Assembly: GCF_020859565.1 (NCBI RefSeq)
Contig: NZ_JAJHUO010000012.1
Coordinates: 137,019-201,018 of the forward strand
Source: Saccharothrix luteola
Lineage (GTDB): Bacteria; Actinomycetota; Actinomycetes; Mycobacteriales; Pseudonocardiaceae
DNA: 64,000 nucleotides
Direction: 5' to 3'
Shown: one piece after another, positions 42,242-50,939 of the stretch
Layout of the letters: each line of letters opens with the position of its first letter
How positions within the stretch are numbered: position 1 is the stretch's first letter
Notes under the pieces: model-generated
What the model was told of the DNA's origin: nothing
The model's input: only the letters and a program-made list of their open reading frames with translations
The model's database searches: none
Translations under genes and position numbers: made by a program

Positions 42242-43191
42242 CCGCAGCCGTCGAGGCGCGAGGCGTCGTCAAGTCCTACAAGGCGCACCGCGCCCTCGAC
42301 GGCGTGGACCTGACCGTGCCCACCGGGACGGTGCTGGGCTTGTTGGGCCCCAACGGCGCGGGCAAGACCACGATGGTGCGGGTGTTGACGACGTTGCTGC
42401 GGCCCGACGCGGGCGACGTCCGCGTGGCCGGCTACGACGTGGTCTCGCAATCGGCCGACGTGCGCCGGTCCATTGGCCTGTCCGGGCAGTACGCGGCCGT
42501 GGACGAGAGCCTGACCGGGTACGAGAACCTGTACCTGGTCGGTCGGCTGTACGGGTACAAGGCCGCCGCGGCGCGGGCGCGGGCCCGGGAGCTGCTGGCG
42601 TTGTTCCGGCTGGAGCAGGCCGCGTCCCGGCTGCTGCGCACCTACTCGGGCGGTATGCGACGGCGGCTGGACCTGGCGGGCGCGCTCGTCGCCCGGCCGC
42701 CGGTGGTGGTGCTGGACGAACCGACCACGGGCCTGGACCCGCGGTCCCGCCTCGACACGTGGGAGATGGTGCGGCGGCTCGTGGACGACGGCGCGTCCGT
42801 GCTGCTCACGACCCAGTACCTGGAGGAGGCCGACCACCTGGCCGACTCGATCGTGGTGATCGACCGCGGCCGGGTGGTGGAGCGGGGCACGTCCGACGAG
42901 CTGAAGGCCCGCGTCGGCAGCGAACGCCTGGAGATCGTCGTCGCCGACCACGCGGACCTGCCCGAGCTGACCCGCGTGCTCGCCGAGGTCGGCGCGGCCG
43001 AGCCCGTGGTGGACGAGCACCTGCGCCGGGCGCACGTGCTGGTGCACGTGGGCCCGAAGACGTTGATGGAGGCGTTGCAGCGGCTGGACGCGCTGGACGT
43101 GCGGGTGCTCGACGTGTCGCTGCACCGCCCCAAGCTGGACGACGTGTTCCTGATGCTCACCGACCGCGCCGACGACGGGGAGGACTCGTGA
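42238..43191 (+). CDS. DrrA-like ABC transporter ATP-binding protein
   Basis: The protein has 317 residues with Walker A GPNGAGKTT, signature YSGGMRRRLDLAGAL, Walker B VVVLDEPTTGLDP, and the C-terminal extension typical of the DrrA/daunorubicin-resistance group (LDDVFLMLT). The GTG overlaps the stop of the membrane protein, and GGAGGAGG precedes it. With the next gene it forms an ABC-2 exporter, most likely for the peptide product, giving export and self-resistance. Confidence 0.94.
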   Translation: MTAAVEARGVVKSYKAHRALDGVDLTVPTGTVLGLLGPNGAGKTTMVRVLTTLLRPDAGDVRVAGYDVVSQSADVRRSIGLSGQYAAVDESLTGYENLYLVGRLYGYKAAAARARARELLALFRLEQAASRLLRTYSGGMRRRLDLAGALVARPPVVVLDEPTTGLDPRSRLDTWEMVRRLVDDGASVLLTTQYLEEADHLADSIVVIDRGRVVERGTSDELKARVGSERLEIVVADHADLPELTRVLAEVGAAEPVVDEHLRRAHVLVHVGPKTLMEALQRLDALDVRVLDVSLHRPKLDDVFLMLTDRADDGEDS

Positions 43192-43988
43192 CCGCAGTGG
43201 CCAAGGTCGCCGTCGACGGCTGGATGATCGCCTGGCGCAACCTGCTGCACGTGCGGCGCAGCGTCGACTGGGCGTTCGCCGCGGTGGTGCAGCCGGTGAT
43301 GTTCGTGCTGCTGTTCGGGTTCGTGTTCGGCGGCCTGCTCGGCGGCGCGGCGTACCGCGAGTACCTGCTGGCGGGCATCCTGGTGCAGACGCTGGCGTTC
43401 AACTCCGCGTTCACCGTCATCGGCCTGTCGACGGACCTGCGCAAGGGCTTCATCGACCGGCTGCGGTCGCTGCCGATGTCCGGTGTGTCGGTGATGGTCG
43501 GCCGCACGCTGTCGGACCTGGCGGTGAGCGTCGTGGCGATGCTCGTGACGTGCCTGTGCGGCCTGCTCATCGGCTGGCGGGTGCGGGGCAGCTTCACCGA
43601 CGCGGTGCTGGCGTTCCTGGTGCTGCTGGTGTTCGCGTTCGCCATGTCGTGGATCGGGGCGCTCATCGGGCTGGTCTCGCCGAGCCCGGAGGCCGCGCAG
43701 AGCGCCGGCCTGATCTGGCTGACCCCGCTGACGTTCGTGTCGTCCGGCTTCGTGCCGGAGGAGTCGATGCCGGGCCCGCTGCGGGTGATCGCCGAGTGGA
43801 ACCCGCTGACCGCCGTCATCAACGCGGTGCGCGGGCTGTTCGGCAACACCGTGCCGGGGCTGGACGTCGTGTCCGGCTCGTGGCCCGACGACCACGCGCT
43901 GGCCTACGCCTGGCTGTCGTCGCTGCTGATCGTGGCGGTGTTCGTGCCGCTGAGCATGCGCGCCTACCGCCGCGTGGCGGCCCGGTGA
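43188..43988 (+). CDS. DrrB-like ABC-2 permease
   Basis: The protein has 266 residues and six predicted membrane helices, with the ABC-2 signature region (GLIWLTPLTFVSSGFVP, PLTAVINAVRGLFG). The GTG start overlaps the ATPase stop (GTGA). It is the last gene of the + strand NRPS operon. A GC-rich stretch follows, but I see no perfect terminator stem. Confidence 0.94.
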   Translation: MTAVAKVAVDGWMIAWRNLLHVRRSVDWAFAAVVQPVMFVLLFGFVFGGLLGGAAYREYLLAGILVQTLAFNSAFTVIGLSTDLRKGFIDRLRSLPMSGVSVMVGRTLSDLAVSVVAMLVTCLCGLLIGWRVRGSFTDAVLAFLVLLVFAFAMSWIGALIGLVSPSPEAAQSAGLIWLTPLTFVSSGFVPEESMPGPLRVIAEWNPLTAVINAVRGLFGNTVPGLDVVSGSWPDDHALAYAWLSSLLIVAVFVPLSMRAYRRVAAR

Positions 43989-44064
43989 ACAGCGGTAGGT
44001 GGGGCGGGGGCCCGGCCCACCGACCGCGCGGCGACCAGGGGGGGCCGCCGAGTCCCGGGCGCCC

Positions 44065-44274
44065 TCACCCCCGCCGGGCGGCGAACATCGACCGGTACAC
44101 CGCCGTGATGACGACGATCAGCACGCCGACCATCGCCACCGTGATCGCGACGTTGGCCACGTCGGACACCTTGCCGCCGATGAAGTACTGCTTGATCAGG
44201 TTGGACCCGACGATCAGGACGACGTACACCCACCACGGGGCCCACCGACCGTCGTTCACCTTGCCCTCAGCCAC
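44065..44274 (-). CDS. Small membrane protein, unknown function
   Basis: The protein has 69 residues with two hydrophobic segments (WWVYVVLIVGSNLIKQYFI and VAITVAMVGVLIVVITAVY) and a basic C-terminus. AAGGAGG lies 5 nt before the GTG start, a strong ribosome-binding site. It lies 30 nt downstream of the lipoprotein gene on the same strand, and the two look like one operon. I recognise no family. Confidence 0.6.
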   Translation of the reverse strand: MAEGKVNDGRWAPWWVYVVLIVGSNLIKQYFIGGKVSDVANVAITVAMVGVLIVVITAVYRSMFAARRG

Positions 44275-44304
44275 TTGTCCTCCTTGCCGGGCGCGGGCAC
44301 ACCC

Positions 44305-44628
44305 TCAGCACAGTTCCTTGATTTTCGCGGCGCCCTCGGAGATGTCCTGGGCGTTGTCCGACAACAACTGCCGGGCCGCGGCCAACACCTTGGCGGTCTG
44401 CGACGATTCGTCCATGTTCCCGGCGATGTCGTCGATAACCGAAGCCAATGTCTTGGCCGATTCGCTCTTGCCGTCGGGACCCGCGGACACCCATCCGTTC
44501 GCCACGTGGCACAGCAAGGTCTTCCGACCCTCGTCGGTGTTGTCCGGCGAAGTCTGGTTCGCGGACGGTTCGCAGCCGCTCAGCGCGAGAACCGACACCA
44601 CCGCCAGTGCTACCGCCACGCTTTTCAT
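44305..44628 (-). CDS. Small lipoprotein, unknown function
   Basis: The protein has 107 residues with a lipoprotein signal (MKSVAVALAVVSVLALSGC, lipobox LSGC with Cys19). The rest is soluble and helical (TLASVIDDIAGNM, TAKVLAAARQLL, SEGAAKIKELC), with two further Cys that could form a disulphide. The frame is open further upstream, but the signal peptide and GGGAGGAG fix the start at 44628. It is divergent from the histidine kinase and may be its envelope partner; that is inference. Confidence 0.7.
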   Translation of the reverse strand: MKSVAVALAVVSVLALSGCEPSANQTSPDNTDEGRKTLLCHVANGWVSAGPDGKSESAKTLASVIDDIAGNMDESSQTAKVLAAARQLLSDNAQDISEGAAKIKELC

Positions 44629-44785
44629 GGTGACATCCGCTCCTCCCGGTGTGGTCGGCGGCCCGTGCGCCTGCCGTGATGACATCATCGCGAAGCGGAC
44701 GTTGCCGCGGCATCGGCGGTCGGAGCGATCACGGGTCATCACTTCGGCCGATGCGAGCCGCCGTGGCGTGTGCTGTGATCGCGCG

Positions 44786-45985
44786 GTGCAGGCCGGACTG
44801 AGTCGCGCTGTCTCCGGGCTCCGGAAGTTGCCGGAGTGGCAGCACGACGCGCTCATCGTGATCAGCTCGTTGGTGGTCGGTTCGGTCTTGTTCGTCACCG
44901 GCCTGTACCCGTTGTTCCGCCTGGACGACCACATTCCGCTGTGGGTGCGGGTGCTGTTGTTCGGCGGCATCTGCGTGGTGGAGGCGTTCCGCCGGATCGC
45001 GCCGGGCACGGCCCTCGCGGTCGGCACGGCGTTCCTGCTCGTGGACTGCGTCATCGGCGTCAGCACGCCCACGCTCGTCGTGTACGCCGACCTGCTCTAC
45101 GCGGCCACGCTCTACGGCCCGCGCCGGCTCAGCCGCGACATGGTGCCGATCGCCGTGCTGACGTCGATCAGCACGATCACCGCGACCGTGCTGCTGGTGC
45201 CCGGCTGGCGCGCCACGGTGCTGGCCGCGTTCGCCGTGCTGCCGTTCCTGCTGATCCCGGTGTGGTGGGCGACGAACGTCCGGCAGCACCAGCGGATGGC
45301 CGAGGTGGAGCGGGCGAACGCCCGGCAGCTGGCCAAGATCGCCCAGCTGGACCGGACCGCCGCGGTCGCCGCCGAACGCGCGCACATGGCCCGTGACCTG
45401 CACGATGTGATCGCCGGGCACCTCTCCGCGATCGCCATCCAGGCCGAGGCGGCGCTGTCGTTGAAGGACGACGACCCGATGACGCGAGTGGTGCTCAAGT
45501 CCGTGCGCGAGAACAGCGTCAGCGCGTTGGACGAGATGCGTGCCATGATCAACCTGCTGCGCGCCGACGTCACCGACCCGGACGAGCCGACCGCGCCCGC
45601 GCGGCTGGCCCAGCTGTCCCGGCTCATCGAGTCGGCACAGGCGGGCGGCATGAAGCTGGACGTCCGGGTGGACTACGACGACACCGAGCCGTTGCCCGCC
45701 GCGGTCGACCTGACCGCGTACCGGATCGCGCAGGAGGCGCTGACCAACGCCATGAAGCACGCACCGCGCACGAGCGTCGTCCTGGAACTGCGCCGCACCG
45801 ACACCGAGATGGTGCTGGAAGTGGTCAACGAGCTGCGGGACGGCGGTGGCGGCGGAGGGCTCGGCACGGGGCTGCTGAACATGCGGGAGCGCACGGCGGC
45901 GGTCGGCGGCTCGCTGACCGCCGGGCCGTCCGACGGCGCGTGGAAGGTCCGCGCGGTGCTGCCGCTGCCCGGGGTGGAGCGGTGA
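44786..45985 (+). CDS. NarL-type sensor histidine kinase
   Basis: The protein has 399 residues: four to five membrane helices (about 20-165), a short coiled coil, a HisKA_3 dimerisation region with His206 in ARDLHDVIAGHLSAIA, and an HATPase domain (QEALTNAMKHAP; GLGTGLLNMRERTAAVGG). It has no large extracellular domain, so it is probably an intramembrane-sensing kinase of the type often paired with ABC exporters. The GTG start has no Shine-Dalgarno, but TGTGAT lies 7 nt upstream, suggesting a leaderless message. It overlaps the regulator gene by 4 nt. Confidence 0.88.
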   Translation: MQAGLSRAVSGLRKLPEWQHDALIVISSLVVGSVLFVTGLYPLFRLDDHIPLWVRVLLFGGICVVEAFRRIAPGTALAVGTAFLLVDCVIGVSTPTLVVYADLLYAATLYGPRRLSRDMVPIAVLTSISTITATVLLVPGWRATVLAAFAVLPFLLIPVWWATNVRQHQRMAEVERANARQLAKIAQLDRTAAVAAERAHMARDLHDVIAGHLSAIAIQAEAALSLKDDDPMTRVVLKSVRENSVSALDEMRAMINLLRADVTDPDEPTAPARLAQLSRLIESAQAGGMKLDVRVDYDDTEPLPAAVDLTAYRIAQEALTNAMKHAPRTSVVLELRRTDTEMVLEVVNELRDGGGGGGLGTGLLNMRERTAAVGGSLTAGPSDGAWKVRAVLPLPGVER

Positions 45986-46629
45986 GCATCAGGGTGCTGG
46001 TCGTGGACGACCACGCGGCCATCCGCGCCGGCCTCGTGCTGATCCTGGGCAACGCCGAGGGCATCGAGGTGGTCGGCGAGGCCGGTGACGGGGCGACGGC
46101 GATCAGCCAGGCGAGGGCGCTGCGGCCGGACGTGGTGCTGATGGACATCCGCATGCCCGGCCTGGACGGCATCGCCGCGACCAAGGCGTTGCACGGCGAC
46201 AGCGTGGCCCAGGTGCTCGTGCTGACGACGTTCGACCTGGACGAGTACGTGTTCGCGGCGCTGCGCGCGGGCGCCGCGGGCTTCCTGCTGAAGTCGGTGG
46301 ACGCACCGCGGCTGGTGGAGGCGGTGCGGCTGGTCGCGGCGGGCGAGAACGTGCTGGGCCCGGAGATCACCCGCAAGCTGATCAAGGCTTACGCCGAGGC
46401 GCCGGTGAAGGCCCAGCCGGTCGTCGACAGCCGGCTCGACCAGCTGACCGAGCGGGAGCTGGACGTCCTGCGCTGCCTCGGCCGCGGCCTGTCGAACGCC
46501 CAGATCGCGCACGAGCTGTTCATCAGCGGCGCGACGGCGAAGACCCACGTCTCCCGCATCCTGACGAAGCTGGAGCTGCGCTCGCGCGTGCAGGCGGCCA
46601 TCTACGCCCAGGAGAACGACCTGGTGTGA
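45982..46629 (+). CDS. NarL/LuxR-type response regulator
   Basis: This 215-residue protein has a receiver domain (VVDDHAAIRAGL; phospho-acceptor Asp in VVLMDIRMPG; TTFDLDEYVFAALRAGAAGFLLK) and a LuxR-type HTH (LTERELDVLRCLGRGLSNAQIAHELFI). The GTG overlaps the kinase stop, so the pair is translationally coupled. Likely targets are the neighbouring transporter or lipoprotein operons. A GC-rich region with repeats of CCAGGCCT (46643 and 46663) separates it from the convergent fabG and may terminate both. Confidence 0.92.
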   Translation: MSIRVLVVDDHAAIRAGLVLILGNAEGIEVVGEAGDGATAISQARALRPDVVLMDIRMPGLDGIAATKALHGDSVAQVLVLTTFDLDEYVFAALRAGAAGFLLKSVDAPRLVEAVRLVAAGENVLGPEITRKLIKAYAEAPVKAQPVVDSRLDQLTERELDVLRCLGRGLSNAQIAHELFISGATAKTHVSRILTKLELRSRVQAAIYAQENDLV

Positions 46630-46679
46630 CGCGGGGATCGCACCAGGCCTCACCGGGCCCCGCCAGGCCTGTGTGGGCC

Positions 46680-47381
46680 TCACCAGCCGAGCGCGCCGCC
46701 GCCCGTGACGGGGATCGTCGCACCGGTCACGTACGTGGAGCCCGCGACCCAGCGCACCACCTCGGCGATCTCCTCCGGCCGCGCCAGGCGGCCCAGCGGC
46801 ACCTGGTCGATCAACGCCTGCCGCTGCGCGTCCGTCAGCACGGCGACCATGTCGGTGTCCACCGGGCCCGGCGCGACGACGTTGACCCGCACACCACGTC
46901 GCCCGTACTCCAGCGCCACCGACCGCGCGAACCCCTCCAACGCCGCCTTGGCCGCCGCGTAGTTCGCCTGACCGGGTGACCCGGCACGGGCCGACGCCGA
47001 CGAGACCAGCACGATCGACCCCGCCCGCGCCTTCGCCATCGCGGGCAGCACCCGCTGCACCACGCGGAACGCGCCGAGCTGCGTCACCTCGATGATCTCC
47101 CGGTAGTGCTCCTCGGGCATCCGCGCGACCAGCCCGTCGCGGGTCACGCCCGCGTTCAGCACGACCACCTCCGGCGCGCCCTGGTGCGCGGTGACCTCGG
47201 CGACGGCGTCGGCCACCCGGTCGGCGTCGGCCAGGTCCAGCTCCACCCCGAACACCCCGTCCACCGGCACGCCCGACCCGCGGTGCGTGCCCGCCACCCG
47301 GTCGCCGGCGCGCCGGAACTCCCGCGCAACCGCCTCGCCGATACCCCGGCTCGCGCCCACGACCAGCACGGACCGGGTCAT
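46680..47381 (-). CDS. fabG: FabG/MabA-like 3-oxoacyl-ACP reductase
   Basis: This 233-residue classical SDR has the NADPH motif GASRGIGEAVAREF, NAGVTRDG, and the catalytic Ser-Tyr-Lys in SSASARAGSPGQANYAAAKAA. It reduces 3-oxoacyl-ACP. The open frame extends upstream to 47576, but that part is Arg/Gly-rich and overlaps hadB; ATG 47381 overlaps the hadB stop (ATGA). It is the third gene of a hadA-hadB-fabG operon and supplies the ketoreduction step missing from the NRPS operon. Confidence 0.9.
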   Translation of the reverse strand: MTRSVLVVGASRGIGEAVAREFRRAGDRVAGTHRGSGVPVDGVFGVELDLADADRVADAVAEVTAHQGAPEVVVLNAGVTRDGLVARMPEEHYREIIEVTQLGAFRVVQRVLPAMAKARAGSIVLVSSASARAGSPGQANYAAAKAALEGFARSVALEYGRRGVRVNVVAPGPVDTDMVAVLTDAQRQALIDQVPLGRLARPEEIAEVVRWVAGSTYVTGATIPVTGGGALGW

Positions 47382-47779
47382 GGCGCCAGCTCCACGACCG
47401 CCTCGCCGCGCGCCACGGCGACGCCGTCGTCCCGGGTCGCCGTCACCTGGACGCGAGCCGTCGCGGCCGCCACGTCGACCGACGCGACCTTCCCGCTGCA
47501 CGTCACCCGCGCGCCGACCGGGGTCGGCGCGGTGAACCGGGCCTTGAACGACCGCAGCGCGCCCGCCGCCGGCCACGAGGTGACCAGCCGGCCGAGGTGC
47601 GCCATGACGAGCATCCCGTGCGTCACCACGCCGTCCAGCCCGCCCTGCCGCGCCGCGGCGTCGTCGAGGTGCACGGGATTGTCGTCGCCGGACGCGACTG
47701 CGAATTCCCGAAGCCCCTCCCGGGTGATCGCGGGCAGCTCGGTCACGGGCAACCGGTCACCGACCGCGGGCGCGTTCAC
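47378..47779 (-). CDS. hadB: HadB-like MaoC-fold 3-hydroxyacyl dehydratase subunit
   Basis: This 133-residue hot-dog-fold protein has the hydratase-2 motif (SGDDNPVHLD, then GVVTHGMLVMAHLG), which carries the catalytic Asp and His. In mycobacterial FAS-II, HadB pairs with HadA to dehydrate 3-hydroxyacyl-ACP. The gene order hadA-hadB with GTGA overlap is the same here. GTG 47779 is the start. Confidence 0.87.
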   Translation of the reverse strand: MNAPAVGDRLPVTELPAITREGLREFAVASGDDNPVHLDDAAARQGGLDGVVTHGMLVMAHLGRLVTSWPAAGALRSFKARFTAPTPVGARVTCSGKVASVDVAAATARVQVTATRDDGVAVARGEAVVELAP

Positions 47780-48222
47780 GCCGCCTCCCTATCCTCGATC
47801 ACGAGCACCTGGCGCAAATCCACCAGGTGTTCACCACCCCGGTGCACGGACGTCTCCTGCACGATGAACTCCAACCGGCCACCCATCCGCCGGTAAACGT
47901 CGGCGACCACGCTCTCGAACCGCAACTCGTCGCCGGCGTGCGCGTTCCGGTGATAGGTGAACGACTGCTCGGCGTGCAACGCGCGCAACGGGTCGAGGCC
48001 CATGTCGACCAACAACTCCTCGCCACGCGCCTCGAGTTCCAAGCCGAACAACATCGTCGGCGGCAACACCAAGTCGGGATGACCGGCGGCCCGCGCCGCG
48101 TCGATGTCGACGTGCACCGCGCCGTCCTCGCCGATGGCCCGCGCGAATGCGACCACCCGCTCCCGCGGCACCCGCAGCACAACGGGATCGAGCCGTTTTC
48201 CGACGAACCCCGGATCAATCAT
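47776..48222 (-). CDS. hadA: HadA-like MaoC-fold dehydratase partner subunit
   Basis: This 148-residue hot-dog protein of the FAS1-like dehydratase type (VGKRLDPVVLRVPRERVVAFARAIGE, AAGHPDLVLPPTMLFGLELE, HAEQSFTYHRNAHAGDELRF) lacks the catalytic Asp/His pair of HadB, as expected for the substrate-binding partner. ATG 48222 starts the conserved part; the frame continues upstream to 48264 without a better start. A TATAGA box lies about 70 nt upstream on the minus strand and may be the promoter. It is the first gene of the hadA-hadB-fabG operon. Confidence 0.83.
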   Translation of the reverse strand: MIDPGFVGKRLDPVVLRVPRERVVAFARAIGEDGAVHVDIDAARAAGHPDLVLPPTMLFGLELEARGEELLVDMGLDPLRALHAEQSFTYHRNAHAGDELRFESVVADVYRRMGGRLEFIVQETSVHRGGEHLVDLRQVLVIEDREAA

Positions 48223-48322
48223 CGGCGAACCGTACCCGCGCGCGCCACCGCACCGCGAGGGCACGCACGAATACCGCGACGGTTTACCGAAATCTATATT
48301 TCCGCTGTGTTCCCGCCGGTGC

Positions 48323-49168
48323 TCACCGGTCCACGCACACGACCCGACCGATCGCGTACCAGGCGTGCGCGAAACCGTCGTCGTCCTCCCAGACGTCGAG
48401 CTCGTACCACGAGGTCCCGGTGGCCCAGATGGTCGGCAGCACCTGCCCGGCGGGCGTCACGCCGGCCGCGCCGATGAACGACCAGCCCGCCGACAGCCGC
48501 CGCTGGTCGGAGTCGCACCGCACGTCGAACCACTTGTCACCCTGGTCCACCGGTGACGTCGCCGTGCGCAACCCCTGGCCGGGCAACGGATCCGAGCACA
48601 CCGCGTAGGTCGTCAACCGCCAGTTGCCCCCGTACCCGTCGGGGTCCTCCATGCCGGTCACCGCGACGCTCGTCAGGTCCGGCGCCTGCGCGACCTGGTT
48701 GACGTGCACCTGGCCCGCGCCCTGCGTGTTCCAGCCGGAGGCGAGGAGCTTCTTGCCCGCCGGGCACGTGGCGCGCACCTGCTTGTTGGCCGACGTCGAG
48801 TCCGACGAGGACTGGACGACGGTGTGGCCCGGCACGGGCAGCGCGCACATCGCCTCCACGATGAGGCTCCACTCGGCGTCGGTGCCGTCCTGGTCCTCCT
48901 GGGCGAGCGCGACGACCGACGTCGCCGACGGGATCAACGCGGTGATCAGCACGTCACGTCTGGCCCCGCGCGCGTAGGCGAACGCTCCGATCACCTGCTT
49001 GCCCGCCGGGCAGGACGCGGAGTTGATCCGGCTGACGTACGACGAAGGGCCGGCGGGGGAGGACAGGACCAGTTCGTCGCCCGGGATGGCGGCGGACGCC
49101 GGTGGCGCGACGACGACCACGGCGGCGGTGACCGCGACCGACAGCGCGATCAGGGTGCGGCGGAACAT
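48323..49168 (-). CDS. Secreted protein with threefold Cys-containing repeat
   Basis: The protein has 281 residues with a signal peptide (about 1-27, cut after ASA). The mature part has three related blocks, each starting near a Cys: SCPAGKQVIGAFAY, TCPAGKKLLASGWN and RCDSDQRRLSAGWS, each followed by a beta-rich segment ending in Cys (EAMCALP, YAVCSDP, GRVVCVD). Disulphides within each repeat are likely. I do not recognise a characterised family. It lies 100 nt downstream of the DNA upstream of hadA on the same strand and is not obviously part of the lipid operon. Confidence 0.7.
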   Translation of the reverse strand: MFRRTLIALSVAVTAAVVVVAPPASAAIPGDELVLSSPAGPSSYVSRINSASCPAGKQVIGAFAYARGARRDVLITALIPSATSVVALAQEDQDGTDAEWSLIVEAMCALPVPGHTVVQSSSDSTSANKQVRATCPAGKKLLASGWNTQGAGQVHVNQVAQAPDLTSVAVTGMEDPDGYGGNWRLTTYAVCSDPLPGQGLRTATSPVDQGDKWFDVRCDSDQRRLSAGWSFIGAAGVTPAGQVLPTIWATGTSWYELDVWEDDDGFAHAWYAIGRVVCVDR

Positions 49169-49244
49169 GGCGACCTCACAGGGGAAGTGGGACGGCTACA
49201 CCGTGCGAGACGCCCCACCGCGCCCCGGGTTGCCGCCCGGGCCA

Positions 49245-49284
49245 CGCGGAACGATCCGGTCCACGCGCACCGGACCGTTCCGCG
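49245..49284 (-). terminator. Hairpin terminator between the DUF899 gene and the secreted repeat protein
   Basis: Arms of 16 bp (CGCGGAACGATCCGGT / ACCGGACCGTTCCGCG) with one mismatch enclose an 8-nt loop. It lies about 50 nt past the end of the DUF899 gene on the minus strand. Confidence 0.6.
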
Positions 49285-49335
49285 CCGCCCCGTGTTCCGG
49301 CGACCATCGCGCCGGCCACGGCCGCCCGCGGGTTC

Positions 49336-50046
49336 TCACCCCGTCGTCGGAGACGGAGACCCGTGGTCGGCGGTCGCGTCGGGGTACTCGTCGTGCCACC
49401 TCCACCACGAGCCGGCCGGGGTCTGGGGGTAGCCCTCGGGCGAGTCCTCCCAGTCCTCCTGCCTGCCGAGCGCGGTCATGTCGAGGTAGCTGAACGTGCT
49501 GCCCAACGCCTCGTCGCCGCGTTCGTTGATGAAGTAGGTGCGGAACACGCGGTCTCCCTCGCGGATGAACGCGTTGGTGCCGTGCCACTCGTCGACGCCG
49601 AAGTCGACGTCGAACTCGTCGAGGATGGTCACCCAGGGCATCCGCCAGTCCATCCGCTCCTTCAACCGCCGGATGTCGGCCTGGGGCGCGCGCGAGGCGA
49701 GCACGAGGGTGGTGCCGCGGGCGTTGAGGTGGGAGAGGTGACCGATCTGGTCGGCCGTCACGAGGGAGCAGCCGGGGCACGCGTGGTCCGGCCAGCCGTG
49801 CACGCCGGGCTCGAAGAACGCCCGGTAGACGATCAGCTGCCGCCGGCCCTCGAACAGGTCGAGCAGGCTCTGCCGGCCGCGCGGCGTGTCGAACGCGTAC
49901 TCCTTCTCCACCTCGAACCACGGCATCCGCCGCCGTGCCGCGGCCATCGCGTCCCGAGCCCGGGTCAGCTCCTTCTCCTTCACCAGCAGTTCCCGGCGAG
50001 CGTCCTCCCACGCCGCCGCGGACACGATCGGAGGGGTTTTCATCAT
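49336..50046 (-). CDS. DUF899 thioredoxin-fold family protein
   Basis: This 236-residue protein matches the DUF899 family: N-terminal helices (AWEDARRELLVKEKELTRAR), EKEYAFDTPRGRQSLLDLFEGRRQLIVYRAFF, the CPGC motif in HACPGCSLVTADQIGHL, and a C-terminal DMTALGRQEDWEDSPEGYPQ. The CxxC-like motif suggests a redox role, but the function is not established. The start is a double ATG at 50046 with AAGGTGG upstream. It stands alone, with a terminator behind it. Confidence 0.88.
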   Translation of the reverse strand: MMKTPPIVSAAAWEDARRELLVKEKELTRARDAMAAARRRMPWFEVEKEYAFDTPRGRQSLLDLFEGRRQLIVYRAFFEPGVHGWPDHACPGCSLVTADQIGHLSHLNARGTTLVLASRAPQADIRRLKERMDWRMPWVTILDEFDVDFGVDEWHGTNAFIREGDRVFRTYFINERGDEALGSTFSYLDMTALGRQEDWEDSPEGYPQTPAGSWWRWHDEYPDATADHGSPSPTTG

Positions 50047-50122
50047 GGCTGTCCACCTTCCACTCTCGGGTTGACGTTCACGGCAGCCCACCGCGGAGGT
50101 GGGTGGTCGTGAAGGGCCGCGG

Positions 50123-50464
50123 TCATCCGGTGGGGTCGCGGTCGAGGTGGTCCTTCAGGGCGCTGAGCGGTCCGTCCCAGTCGCGTGCCAGCGCCGCGAG
50201 GTACTGCTGTGCCACCCGCATCGGCGCGGAGCGCAGGCGGAACCGCACCCGGCGCCGTTCGCCGGGCTCCGCCAGCACCAGGCCCGCGTCGGTGAGCAGG
50301 GCGAGGTGCTTCGCGATCGCCTGCCGGGTGACGGGCAGGCGATCGGCCAGGTCCGTGGCCGTGGCCGGGCCGCCCGCCGCCAGTGCCGCCAGGATGGCGC
50401 GCCGGGTCGGGTCGGACAGGGCGGTGAAGACCCGTTCGGCGACCGCTTCGACGTCGGGCGGCAT
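50123..50464 (-). CDS. ArsR-family transcriptional regulator
   Basis: This 113-residue winged-helix repressor (VFTALSDPTRRAILAALAAGGPATATDLADRLPVTRQAIAKHL ATL-type recognition helix; ERRRVRFRL wing) has no obvious metal-binding Cys pair, as in ArsR proteins paired with SRPBCC proteins. It follows the SRPBCC gene by 5 nt in one operon. A perfect 16-bp palindrome upstream of the operon is its likely operator, giving autoregulation. Confidence 0.88.
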   Translation of the reverse strand: MPPDVEAVAERVFTALSDPTRRAILAALAAGGPATATDLADRLPVTRQAIAKHLALLTDAGLVLAEPGERRRVRFRLRSAPMRVAQQYLAALARDWDGPLSALKDHLDRDPTG

Positions 50465-50469
50465 CGGCG

Positions 50470-50901
50470 TCAGGCGGGTTCGAGGTAGTCGACCAGCTCT
50501 CCCAGCTCGCTCGTCCAACCCTGGTTGTGCGCCTCGTACCCCTTGCCGTAGCCGTCCTCCGGCAGTTGCGCGAACCCGCGCTCCACGACCTTGAGCCGCG
50601 TGCCGGAGTCGACCTCCTCCAAGGTGAACTCGACGTACGTGCGGCGCGGGTCGTCCGCGGGCATGCCGAAGACCGGCCACGTGAAGGCGAACACGGTCGG
50701 CTCCTCCACCCGTTCCACGCGCAGCTCGACCGTCGGCCCGTCGGACCAGGTCACCCGCGCGGTGCCGCCCGGGCGCAGGTCGATCGTCGCCTCGTTGCCG
50801 AACCACGTGCCCAGCCCCTCGGCCGTGGTGATCGCCGCCCAGACCTTGGCCGGCGGTTGAGCGATCTCCACGACCCGCTCGATGTGATCGGGAAAACCCA
50901 T
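50470..50901 (-). CDS. SRPBCC/AHSA1-domain protein
   Basis: This 143-residue START/Bet v1-like fold protein (IERVVEIAQPPAKVWAAITTAEGLGTWFG, FAFTWPVFG, TLEEVDSGTRLKVVERGF, GWTSELGELVDYLE) is of the AHSA1 type. These proteins bind small hydrophobic ligands; the pairing with ArsR is common but its role is poorly known. ATG 50901 begins the domain, and the longer open frame upstream has no homology. The operator palindrome lies 23 bp before the start. Confidence 0.87.
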   Translation of the reverse strand: MGFPDHIERVVEIAQPPAKVWAAITTAEGLGTWFGNEATIDLRPGGTARVTWSDGPTVELRVERVEEPTVFAFTWPVFGMPADDPRRTYVEFTLEEVDSGTRLKVVERGFAQLPEDGYGKGYEAHNQGWTSELGELVDYLEPA

Positions 50902-50923
50902 GGCGGGACGCCTCTCGTGAGTA

Positions 50924-50939
50924 GCAACCGTACGGTTGC
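50924..50939. promoter_or_regulatory. Operator palindrome of the SRPBCC-arsR operon
   Basis: GCAACCGTACGGTTGC is a perfect 16-bp palindrome just upstream of the operon. A further half-site (GCAACCGTA) continues to 50946. Its position fits autorepression by the ArsR protein. Confidence 0.65.
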
